Below are positions 6,244-12,350 of a stretch of 12,350 bases of DNA, in pieces. Below the pieces are notes generated by a model, which was given only the letters and a program-made list of their open reading frames with translations, was not told the origin of the DNA and made no database searches. The translations under genes and the position numbers were made by a program. Source of the DNA: JBAXAM01 sp037142515. GTDB lineage: Bacteria; Pseudomonadota; Gammaproteobacteria; UBA9339. The stretch spans positions 1-12,350 of the forward strand of contig JBAXAM010000034.1 of assembly GCA_037142515.1 (NCBI GenBank). The letters are read 5' to 3'. Numbering within the stretch: the first letter of the stretch is position 1; each line of letters starts with the position of its first letter.

Positions 6244-7737
6244 TTAGTTTGTTCTTATTCTTGCTACGGCAGCTTTCCATCCAGAATATAGCACAGTACG
6301 TCGTTCTTTATTCATCGTGGGATGAAAAGTTGATTTGGCTTGCCAGGTTTTCGCTATGTCTTCTAGGTTTTTATACCAACCTATTTGTAAACCAGCTAAG
6401 AATGCTACGCCCAATGCTGTAGTTTCAATTTCTTTTGGTCGCTCAACTGGTACATCAAGAATATCTGCTAGAAATTCACATAACCAGTCGTTTTTGACCA
6501 TGCCTCCATCGATTCTTAGGGCCTTACATTTACTAGCTCCGTCAGCAATCATAGCATTCATTAAATCTAGACTTTGGTAACCTATGGCTTCTAGTTCTGC
6601 GCGGACAATATGCTCAGTGCTAGTATCTCTAGTGATACCTAAAATTGCAGCACGCGCATCTGGATCCCAGTATGGTGCGCCTAAGCCTGTAAATGCTGGA
6701 ACAAAATAAACTCCACCGGTATTAGTCACAGACTGAGCAATTCTTGTGGTATCCGCTGAATTTTTTACCAATTTCATTTTGTCCCTAAGCCACTGCACAC
6801 CAGCTCCAGCAATAAAAATACTGCCTTCTAAACCATAAACTACTTTATTATTTAAACGATAGGCAATGGTAGTAAGTAGGCGGTTTTTAGATTTAACGGC
6901 TTTTGTTCCTGTGTTTAAAACCATGAAACAGCCAGTGCCATAAGTACTTTTTATCATACCTGGTTGGAAGCAAACTTGACCAATAGTAGCCGCTTGCTGA
7001 TCTCCGGCTACACCTGCTATAGGGATAGCTGCTGCAAAAAGATTTTTTTCGGTTATACCAAAGTCAGTACTAGAATCTTTTACTTTGGGTAACAATGAGG
7101 CTGGGATATTAAAATGTTTTAATAGCTCTTTATCCCAAGATTGAGTATGAATATTAAAAATCATAGTGCGTGATGCGTTGGTGGCATCCGTGGCATGAAC
7201 CTTGCCATTGGTTAAGCGCCACAAGAGAAAGCTATCAATAGTGCCAAAGGCAAGTTCACCACGATTTGCTTGTTGGCGTGCATGAGGAACATTATCAAGT
7301 AACCACATAATTTTAGTTGCAGAAAAATAGGGATCAATTAAAAGCCCGGTATTTTCTTGGACAATTTTTTCTAGCCCTTTTTGTTTTAGTTGTTTGCAAA
7401 TATTATTTGTGCGTCGATCTTGCCAGACGAGCGCATTATAAATTACTTTGCCAGTTTTTCGATTCCAAATTATTGTTGTTTCTCTTTGATTGGTAATTCC
7501 CAGAGCCGCAACTTGTGAAGGCTTGATTTGTCCTGCGAGCAATGCATTATTACAAACTTTTATAGTATCACGCCAAATATCTTCTGGGTCATGTTCTACC
7601 CAACCATTTTCTGGGAAATGTTGGGCAAATTGTTCTTGAGCGCTGCTAATGGCAGTGCCAGAGTGATCAAAAATAATAGCTCTGGTACTGGTAGTTCCTT
7701 GGTCAATGGAAAGAATATATGGTTTTTTATTAAGCAT
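6244..7737 (-). CDS. glpK: Glycerol kinase
   Basis: The protein has 497 residues, full length for GlpK. It phosphorylates glycerol to sn-glycerol-3-phosphate with ATP in the cytoplasm. Visible sites are the N-terminal phosphate loop SIDQGTTSTRAIIFD (10-24), the glycerol-binding NQRET (83-87) and WQDRRT (105-110), the catalytic D246 in GVAGDQQAA, and the second ATP-site glycine block STYGTGC (264-270). The C-terminus ends soon after SGWKAAVA and differs from the E. coli stretch that binds EIIA-Glc, so that inhibition may be absent. A strong GGGGGAG precedes the ATG. It is the first gene of an operon with the response regulator and Nudix gene, and diverges from glpF, unlike the glpFK order of E. 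coli. Confidence 0.97.
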   Translation of the reverse strand: MLNKKPYILSIDQGTTSTRAIIFDHSGTAISSAQEQFAQHFPENGWVEHDPEDIWRDTIKVCNNALLAGQIKPSQVAALGITNQRETTIIWNRKTGKVIYNALVWQDRRTNNICKQLKQKGLEKIVQENTGLLIDPYFSATKIMWLLDNVPHARQQANRGELAFGTIDSFLLWRLTNGKVHATDATNASRTMIFNIHTQSWDKELLKHFNIPASLLPKVKDSSTDFGITEKNLFAAAIPIAGVAGDQQAATIGQVCFQPGMIKSTYGTGCFMVLNTGTKAVKSKNRLLTTIAYRLNNKVVYGLEGSIFIAGAGVQWLRDKMKLVKNSADTTRIAQSVTNTGGVYFVPAFTGLGAPYWDPDARAAILGITRDTSTEHIVRAELEAIGYQSLDLMNAMIADGASKCKALRIDGGMVKNDWLCEFLADILDVPVERPKEIETTALGVAFLAGLQIGWYKNLEDIAKTWQAKSTFHPTMNKERRTVLYSGWKAAVARIRTN

Positions 7738-7869
7738 TTTGATCTCCCCCTATTTGTTTATTGCGTGGTTTGGTAATGAGTTGAGAGCGCATAATAACTA
7801 TATTTGATGTTATAGTCACTTAATTTTATAATTAATTACTAAGATTCTAAATTTATCTAGGAGAAAAAT
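7738..7869. promoter_or_regulatory. Divergent glpK/glpF promoter region
   Basis: These 132 bases serve both directions. On the minus strand, GTGACT (7819-7814) and TATTAT (7796-7791), 17 bases apart, are a moderate promoter candidate for glpK. They overlap the glpF promoter, so one regulator could act on both genes. I see no clear operator palindrome. Confidence 0.45.
7804..7832 (+). promoter_or_regulatory. Sigma-70-type promoter for glpF
   Basis: TTGATG (7804-7809) and a perfect TATAAT (7827-7832) are separated by 17 bases. Transcription should begin near 7839, leaving a leader of about 30 bases with AGGAG (7859-7863) before ATG 7870. Confidence 0.65.
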
Positions 7870-8595
7870 ATGCAAAATTATTTTGTTGGCGAGCTTTTGG
7901 GTACCATGACTTTGGTTTTACTTGGTTGTGGTGTGGTTGCAAATGTGCTTTTAAAGAAATGTAAAGGTGAAGGTAGTGGATGGATTTGTATTACCGCAGG
8001 GTGGGCATTTGCGGTTATATTCGGAGTTTTTGTGGCTCAAGCCGCTGGTTCAGCGCAAGCTGATCTTAATCCTGCAGTGACCATTAGCAAATATTATCTA
8101 CATGTTTATACTTCTTTTATCCAGGTAATTATTCAAATTATAGCACAACTGATCGGCGCGTTTGTTGGTGCGATAATTGTATGGCTGGCGTATTTGCCTC
8201 ATTGGAAAGAGACTACTGATAAAGGTTGTAAGTTAGGTGTGTTTGCAACTTCGCCAGCAATAGTGGATGTGCGCAGTAATTTTCTTTGTGAAGCGATAGG
8301 GACATTTGTTTTGGTTTTAGGAGTCGGTGCCTTAGTTACAAATGCTACCGTTGCTGGTGGTTTAACTCCGTATTTTGTGGGTATATTAGTGTGGTCAATT
8401 GGATTGTCTCTGGGTGGACCTACGGGCTATGCCATTAATCCAGCACGTGATTTTGGGCCAAGGCTCGCGCATGCTATTTTACCAATTTCAGGTAAAGGTG
8501 GTTCCGCATGGTCTTATGCATGGATTCCTATTGTTGGGCCAGTAGTAGGAGGATTGTTTGGTGCCGTTGTTTGGAGTTGTGTGTTTATGCGTTAA
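7870..8595 (+). CDS. glpF: Glycerol facilitator (aquaglyceroporin, MIP family)
   Basis: The protein has 241 residues with six membrane segments and the two MIP half-helices: DLNPAVT (NPA at 67-69) and AINPARDFGPR (NPA at 190-192). The D194 after the second NPA is the mark of glycerol-conducting members as opposed to water-only aquaporins. FVGELLGTMTLVLLG at the start and CEAIGTFVLVLGVGAL at the centre show the internal duplication. It lets glycerol enter the cell by diffusion, where GlpK traps it. It has its own promoter and ribosome site, and a strong terminator follows, so it is probably monocistronic. Confidence 0.95.
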   Translation: MQNYFVGELLGTMTLVLLGCGVVANVLLKKCKGEGSGWICITAGWAFAVIFGVFVAQAAGSAQADLNPAVTISKYYLHVYTSFIQVIIQIIAQLIGAFVGAIIVWLAYLPHWKETTDKGCKLGVFATSPAIVDVRSNFLCEAIGTFVLVLGVGALVTNATVAGGLTPYFVGILVWSIGLSLGGPTGYAINPARDFGPRLAHAILPISGKGGSAWSYAWIPIVGPVVGGLFGAVVWSCVFMR

Positions 8596-8612
8596 GATGT
8601 AATGCCTCGTTC

Positions 8613-8645
8613 ACAGCTGCATCATAGTATGCAGCTGTTTTCTTC
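8613..8645 (+). terminator. Rho-independent terminator after glpF
   Basis: ACAGCTGCAT (8613-8622) pairs with ATGCAGCTGT (8629-8638) as a perfect 10-bp stem around a 6-base loop, running into TTTTCTTC. It lies 18 bases after the glpF stop. Confidence 0.88.
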
Positions 8646-8781
8646 GTACAAAAGTACCTCACCATTTTCAAACCTAAAAATATAAGTGCTACTGTGTTTT
8701 TTACTGGCGTATTTTTTACCGGATTTTTTTTTATTGAGAAAAGAATATTATCAATCCAATAAAACTAAAAAAGAAAACACT

Positions 8782-9345
8782 ATGAAAAGAACTGCGCTGA
8801 TTTGTTTGTCTTTTTTTGCTGCTCAAGTTTTTGGTGATGTAGTGGTACCAGATGAGTATCGCAATGCAGAAGTGGATGTACAGAAGGCGGCAATTATTTG
8901 GATGTATGCGACTCAAAAATATTCGGGAGGATTGCATTGTTATCCAAGAAATTATCATTGTGACGATTTAATTTTGCCTGTATCTGGAACGATAATAGCT
9001 TATGTAGGAGCTGTTGCTGATGGGGTGAATACTTTTTCTTCGATGCATATGCAAACAGGCTACAACGTACCTGTAGAGGCAGGCAAGCCAGTACGAAGAT
9101 GCGATTATTTGGAGTGGATAAAACAAGTAAATAAAGAATGCGTATTGTTTTATAAGTGTGATCGTAATGACACGGCGTGTAATGATCATTTATATAAGCT
9201 TAGCATTAGAACAAAATTAGAAGATAAAGCAGCCATGAAGGCCGCTATGCAAATTGCGCAAGAGAATATGCAAAAAGCGATAAAGGCAATAATAGATGAA
9301 GAAATAGTCAAAGAAAAAGCAGCTATGCAAACTGAAGAGGTATAA
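8782..9345 (+). CDS. Secreted protein of unknown family with six cysteines and a helical tail
   Basis: I start at ATG 8782, not at the upstream in-frame codon at 8686, because MKRTALICLSFFAAQVFG then DVVVPDEY is a clean signal peptide. The product has 187 residues. The mature part has six cysteines (53, 60, 107, 120, 126, 133), enough for three disulfides. An Ala/Lys/Glu-rich segment follows (about 145-187, LEDKAAMKAAMQIAQENMQK...) that should form a long amphipathic helix. No domain is recognised. It is the first gene of the secretion operon: its stop is three bases before the propeller gene's ATG, so the two are almost certainly co-translated. The ribosome site here is poor (AAGAAA). Confidence 0.75.
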   Translation: MKRTALICLSFFAAQVFGDVVVPDEYRNAEVDVQKAAIIWMYATQKYSGGLHCYPRNYHCDDLILPVSGTIIAYVGAVADGVNTFSSMHMQTGYNVPVEAGKPVRRCDYLEWIKQVNKECVLFYKCDRNDTACNDHLYKLSIRTKLEDKAAMKAAMQIAQENMQKAIKAIIDEEIVKEKAAMQTEEV

Positions 9346-9348
9346 CGA

Positions 9349-10305
9349 ATGATTATTAAATCTTGGTGTCGTACCATTTTTTTGATTGTGATAGTAATTT
9401 TTTCCAGTTCTTTATTAGCTAAGCCAGCTTTTATTGGAAACTTAAAATTAGGTGGTTGTGCTTTTGGTGTGGCGGTGTCAGGAAATCATGTGTATGTGGC
9501 AACTGGTAGTAGAGGTTTGCAAATAGTTGATGTGGAGGATAAAGAAGCACCTGTTTTGATTGGAAGCTTAGACATACATGACATTGCTCTTGGCGTTACA
9601 GTAATGGGAAATTATGCGTATGTCACAAGTTATGACAAAGGATTACAAATAATTAATATAGAAAATCCGATGGTTCCAGTTTTGGTTGGAAGCTTAAGCT
9701 TAAGCGGTTACGCTTTTGAAATAACAGTAGTTGGAAATTATGCGTATGTAGCGGTTGACGATGGTAGATTACAGATAATTAGAGTAGAAAATCCAGCAGC
9801 TCCAGCTTTGGTTGGGAACTTAAGTTTAGGTGGTTATGCCTTTGGAATGACAGTAGCTGGGAATTATGCATATGTGACAGTTGGTGGTAAGGAGTTACGA
9901 GTAATTGATATATCAAAACCAGCAGCTCCTGTTTTGGTTTGTAGTTTAAATTTGAGTGGTTATGCTTTTGGAGTAGCGGCATCAGGAGATTATGTGTATG
10001 TGGCTGATGCTATCGGGTTAAAAATAATTAATATATACGATCCACTAAAATCTAAGCTTGCTTTAATTGGAAAGACTGTTGATGGGAAGGCTCATAGAGT
10101 AGCAGTGATAGGTAATCATGCGTATGTTATGGATATGGTGAATGGAGTTTTAAAAACAGTTGGTATAAAAAATCCAAAAGCTCCAGTTTTAATTTATAGC
10201 TCAAACACAGATAGTGTTGCTTGGGAAATGGCGGTAGCAAATGATTATATATATGTGGCATCTGGCAATGCTGGATTAAATATATGTGAATCACCTACCG
10301 GCTAA
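9349..10305 (+). CDS. LVIVD-repeat beta-propeller protein, cut by IS200 at its last blade
   Basis: A signal peptide (MIIKSWCRTIFLIVIVIF... SSSLLA-KP) is followed by seven LVIVD-type repeats of 42-43 residues. Each has the pattern LxLxGYAFGVxVxGNYAYV then GLQIIxIENPxAPVLVG, so a seven-bladed extracytoplasmic beta-propeller is expected. Such proteins are probably binding scaffolds; the ligand is unknown. Native sequence ends at GLNI (base 10284). The final residues CESPTG and the stop come from the IS200 element. Without the insertion the frame continues into the Ig-like domain at 10853. The truncated form still holds nearly all of blade seven, so it might fold. AAGAGG just before the previous stop supplies the ribosome site. 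It was probably a cell-surface or secreted protein. Confidence 0.85.
   Translation: MIIKSWCRTIFLIVIVIFSSSLLAKPAFIGNLKLGGCAFGVAVSGNHVYVATGSRGLQIVDVEDKEAPVLIGSLDIHDIALGVTVMGNYAYVTSYDKGLQIINIENPMVPVLVGSLSLSGYAFEITVVGNYAYVAVDDGRLQIIRVENPAAPALVGNLSLGGYAFGMTVAGNYAYVTVGGKELRVIDISKPAAPVLVCSLNLSGYAFGVAASGDYVYVADAIGLKIINIYDPLKSKLALIGKTVDGKAHRVAVIGNHAYVMDMVNGVLKTVGIKNPKAPVLIYSSNTDSVAWEMAVANDYIYVASGNAGLNICESPTG
9481..10284 (+). repeat. 126-base tandem coding repeat of the propeller blades
   Basis: The codon opening the GNYAYV motif falls at 9481, 9607, 9733, 9859, 9985 and 10111, exactly 126 bases (42 codons) apart each time. The seventh is at 10240 (129 bases). Units keep near-identical stretches such as GGAAATTATGCGTATGT, showing growth by recent duplication. 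Confidence 0.85.
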
Positions 10306-10312
10306 AGCCGGT
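10297..10312. repeat. Subterminal hairpin, tnpA-distal end of IS200 copy 2
   Basis: ACCGGCTAAAGCCGGT, identical to 373-388. Confidence 0.8.
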
Positions 10313-10356
10313 GGCTTCATGAACGCTTGCAAAGCGGATTGACGCTTGAAAGCGGT

Positions 10357-10791
10357 TCAATGTTCTGATATCGAAAAATTATCTTGCTTGTGACTTATTT
10401 CCTGATTCTCAATATATTCTTGTATTTCCTTCTCATTCACATTTCCAACAGTCACAGCAAAATATCCCCTCGCCCATATATGTTGACCCCAATATTTCTT
10501 GCGCAAATGGTCAAATTCCATTAGAACTTTTCTACTACTTTTTCCTTTTACATATTGCATCACTTTCGACAATGATATACTCGGCGGCACCGATACTAAC
10601 AAGTGTATGTGATCCGGACTCATGCTCCCAGATATTATATCTATATAATTCACTAAACATACTTCCCGTATCAATTCCCGTACACGGCTTGCTACTTCCC
10701 CGGTTAACACACGGTACCTATACTTCGTGCACCAGATAATATGATACTTTAGATCATACGTTGTATGTGGTCCCTTTCTGTAACTCATCAT
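10357..10791 (-). CDS. tnpA: IS200-type TnpA transposase, copy 2
   Basis: The 144-residue protein is identical to that at 433-867, with the HIH metal motif (61-63) and catalytic Y126 intact. It opposes the direction of the operon it interrupts, so transcription of the host gene passes through it antisense. Two intact identical copies in 10 kb indicate an active element in this genome. Confidence 0.95.
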   Translation of the reverse strand: MMSYRKGPHTTYDLKYHIIWCTKYRYRVLTGEVASRVRELIREVCLVNYIDIISGSMSPDHIHLLVSVPPSISLSKVMQYVKGKSSRKVLMEFDHLRKKYWGQHIWARGYFAVTVGNVNEKEIQEYIENQEISHKQDNFSISEH

Positions 10792-10809
10792 CCTATAATA
10801 CTAAAGTGT

Positions 10810-10823
10810 TCGCCTAAAGGCGA
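10810..10823. repeat. Subterminal hairpin, tnpA-proximal end of IS200 copy 2
   Basis: TCGCCTAAAGGCGA, identical to 886-899. Confidence 0.75.
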
Positions 10824-10852
10824 GGGAGTTTTCCCATCCCACATTGAGACTT

Positions 10853-11275
10853 AAAATAGCAGGATTGCAATCAATAGCAGTAACTTTAAACAAGTCTAGT
10901 ACAAAGGACAAGAGCGTACAACAATTTGCAGCTACAGGCACATATGACGATAGCTCGATACAAGATATAACTAGCTTCGCTAGTTGGAGCTCTAGTAATG
11001 TTATTGTAGCTACGATTGATGACTCAGCAAAACCAGGCATGGTTATTGCTCGAAAGCTTGGATTAACTAACATTACTGCTACGTTAGAAGAAATAACTAG
11101 CCCCGTCTATACATTAACTACGGCTTCTTGTGATTGTTTAGATTACAACGATAATCTATTTCCCGGTCCGAATATGCGTGCCATGAGTGATTGTTGGGCC
11201 TATTGTTGCGTAGATGGTGATGGTAGATACCGCGCTATTAAGTTTGGTAAGTACGACAATCTTTGCAGACTATAA
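10853..11275 (+). pseudogene. Ig-like (BIG2-type) domain and Cys-rich tail: 3' part of the interrupted propeller gene
   Basis: These 140 codons continue the frame of 9349-10284 once the IS200 is removed (GLNI joins KIAGLQSIAV). Residues LQSIAVTLNKSS, VQQFAATGTYDD, ASWSSSNVIVATID and GLTNITATLEE follow the bacterial Ig-like group 2 pattern. The last 50 residues form a separate tail with six cysteines (SCDCLDYND..., CWAYCC, NLCRL). The whole gene would encode 452 residues: signal peptide, seven-blade propeller, Ig domain, Cys tail. On its own this part has only a TTG at 10844 inside the element as a start, with no good ribosome site and no signal peptide, so it is probably not made or not exported. 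Its stop is two bases before the ATG of the SpvB-like gene. Confidence 0.8.
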
Positions 11276-11277
11276 AT

Positions 11278-12300
11278 ATGTCAAAATATAATCATTCTAA
11301 TTGGCTGGTTTTGTTTTTTACTGCTGCCAGCGTTGCTACAAATTCTCCTACTGATAATGTTGGAAGTTTAAAAGGTGATTTTCAAGTTACACCGGCAGGG
11401 CAAGCTCATTATTCGATACCGATTGATGCTTCTCCTGGTACTGCTGGTATTACGCCGGCATTATCGATTGTTTATGATAGTACAAGTAGCAATACTCGTA
11501 ATGGTTTGTTGGGGATGGGTTTTTCTCTAGAAGGCTTATCTGCAATTACCAGATGTTCAAGTAATAAAACTCAAAACGGCTTAATTCATGGAGTGGATTT
11601 TACCGATCAAGATAGGTTTTGTTTAAACGGGGAACAGCTTGTAGCAGTAAAAGGAAGTTATGGTGATAATGGTACTGAATATCGAACTTATATTGATAGT
11701 AAAGCAAAGATAGTTTCGTATGGCCACAAAGGAAATGGACCGGCTTATTTTAAAGTTTGGACTAAGGGAGGCCAAGTTGCAGAATATGGTTATACTCCTG
11801 ATTCGCAAGTCAACGCTCAAGGAAAAAATACAGCAGCTTTTTGGGGATTAAGTCGTATTCAAGATACGGTTTCCAATTATTTAGAAGCGCGTTACTTTAA
11901 AGATGAAGCCCAGGGAGTTTTTTATCCTGTTGAAGTTAATTACACTGGTAATGAAAAAGCCAAACTTACTCCATACAATTCAATAAAGTTTATTTATGAA
12001 GAAAGACCAGATACTAAAACCACCTACCAAGCTGGATCTAGAACCACTTTAAACAAGCGCTTAAAGGCGATTCGGGTTTATCAAAGCACAATTCTAGTTT
12101 ATGAATATCGGTTGACATACGAAATTAGCAAAAACACTTTTCGTTCGCGTCTAACAAGTATCCAGAAGTGTAGTGGAGGTGGCCTTTGTTTGACGCCAAC
12201 GAAATTTGAATGGCAGACAAATGAAAATGGTTGGGTAGAGGCCCCTGAGTATGTGCCTCCAGTGGCAATTATGAATTATCACGGAGATAGTAAACAATGA
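11278..12300 (+). CDS. SpvB/TcaC N-terminal-domain protein
   Basis: I choose ATG 11278 (340 residues) over the TTG at 11263, as MSKYNHSNWLVLFFTAASVA gives a signal-like start. The rest matches the SpvB N-terminal domain found in Salmonella SpvB, Tc-toxin B subunits and RHS toxins: GSLKGDFQVTPAGQAHYSIP, PGTAGITPALSIVYDS, GLLGMGFSLEGLSAITRC, DQDRFCLNGEQLVAV, GPAYFKVWTKGGQVAEYGYT, SRLTSIQKC and PTKFEWQ. In that family this domain is usually followed by FG-GAP/VCBS and RHS repeats or a toxin domain. Here it stops at TGA right after the domain, so it is either a stand-alone unit or prematurely ended. No ADP-ribosyltransferase part is present. It sits two bases after the Ig-domain stop with no clear ribosome site, so translation was probably coupled, and the upstream insertion may reduce its expression. 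Confidence 0.88.
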   Translation: MSKYNHSNWLVLFFTAASVATNSPTDNVGSLKGDFQVTPAGQAHYSIPIDASPGTAGITPALSIVYDSTSSNTRNGLLGMGFSLEGLSAITRCSSNKTQNGLIHGVDFTDQDRFCLNGEQLVAVKGSYGDNGTEYRTYIDSKAKIVSYGHKGNGPAYFKVWTKGGQVAEYGYTPDSQVNAQGKNTAAFWGLSRIQDTVSNYLEARYFKDEAQGVFYPVEVNYTGNEKAKLTPYNSIKFIYEERPDTKTTYQAGSRTTLNKRLKAIRVYQSTILVYEYRLTYEISKNTFRSRLTSIQKCSGGGLCLTPTKFEWQTNENGWVEAPEYVPPVAIMNYHGDSKQ

Positions 12301-12324
12301 TAAAGCAACTTTTTTTCTGTAAAT

Positions 12325-12350
12325 ATGTTTAAACTTCTAGCCCTTTTAAA
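12325..12350 (+). CDS. Possible start of a further secreted protein (runs off the window)
   Basis: ATG TTT AAA CTT CTA GCC CTT TTA AA reads MFKLLALLK, like the beginning of a signal peptide. It lies 24 bases after the SpvB-like stop. There is no obvious ribosome site and only nine codons are visible. An RHS-repeat protein would be a natural neighbour but cannot be seen here. Confidence 0.25.

Larger units (their letters stand above)
10285..10852 (-). mobile_element. IS200/IS605-family insertion sequence, copy 2
   Basis: Base for base this reads the same as 361-928, in the same orientation; shared sequence continues to 10856. It lies inside the propeller/Ig gene, exactly between codons: ATA (10282-10284) before it and AAA ATA GCA after it. 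No target duplication is seen, and the flank in the transposase direction is TTTT, as in copy 1. Confidence 0.93.

Noticed and set aside
6335..7776. Plus-strand ORFs opposite glpK
   Set aside because: Antisense to a full-length glycerol kinase; no domains, no ribosome sites.
8686..8781. N-terminal extension of the 187-residue secreted protein from an upstream start
   Set aside because: The extension is followed by a complete signal peptide beginning at ATG 8782, which is the natural start.
10844..10852. TTG start for the Ig-domain ORF
   Set aside because: It lies inside the IS200 end and adds residues foreign to the gene; the frame really continues from the propeller gene.
361..10856. Composite transposon bounded by the two IS200 copies
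   Set aside because: Each copy interrupts a different gene that rejoins cleanly across its own insertion, so they arrived independently.
1..12350. CRISPR arrays, tRNA, rRNA or riboswitches
   Set aside because: No spaced direct repeats, cloverleaf or conserved aptamer was seen; the only regular repeat is the coding propeller array.

Overview
AT-rich bacterial DNA with dense, mostly short-spaced genes, several secreted proteins, ankyrin, beta-propeller and SpvB-type proteins, and decaying or insertion-broken genes. The mix (GlpF/GlpK, an OmpR-type response regulator, a YhhQ/VUT transporter, DUF1653, SpvB N-domain, LVIVD propeller) suggests a host-associated gammaproteobacterium, perhaps of the Legionellales/Coxiellaceae kind. 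That assignment is inferred from gene content; no rRNA or tRNA in the window fixes the taxon.

Layout. (1) 1-2550 is a degraded accessory zone: a small secreted-protein gene on the minus strand split from its start by an IS200-type element (361-928), an IS5-type transposase remnant, a frameshifted secreted ankyrin gene, a DUF1653 gene, and a short secreted protein with its own terminator. (2) 2575-5072 is a plus-strand run: a 58-residue ORF, a methionine-gamma-lyase-like PLP enzyme, a VUT/YhhQ membrane transporter and a cysteine-rich peptide whose first 16 residues resemble a double-glycine secretion leader. (3) 5094-7737 is a minus-strand operon, glpK then an orphan OmpR-family response regulator then a Nudix hydrolase. 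It is divergent from glpF (7870-8595) across a 132-base region with promoter-like elements, and glpF ends in a strong terminator. (4) 8782-12300 is a plus-strand secretion operon: a Cys-containing secreted protein, a seven-bladed LVIVD beta-propeller fused to an Ig-like domain, and an SpvB-like N-domain protein. A second IS200 copy (10285-10852) cuts the propeller/Ig gene in two. A further gene may begin at 12325.

GlpF would bring in glycerol and GlpK would phosphorylate it. The secretion operon looks like surface or effector proteins (propeller, Ig, Tc/RHS-toxin-like domain).

The two IS200 copies read as identical over 572 bases and lie in the same orientation. Removing either one in silico leaves an open reading frame that runs straight across the junction, in one case rebuilding a propeller-Ig fusion of 452 residues. 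The most novel-looking item is the lyase / transporter / double-glycine peptide cluster.
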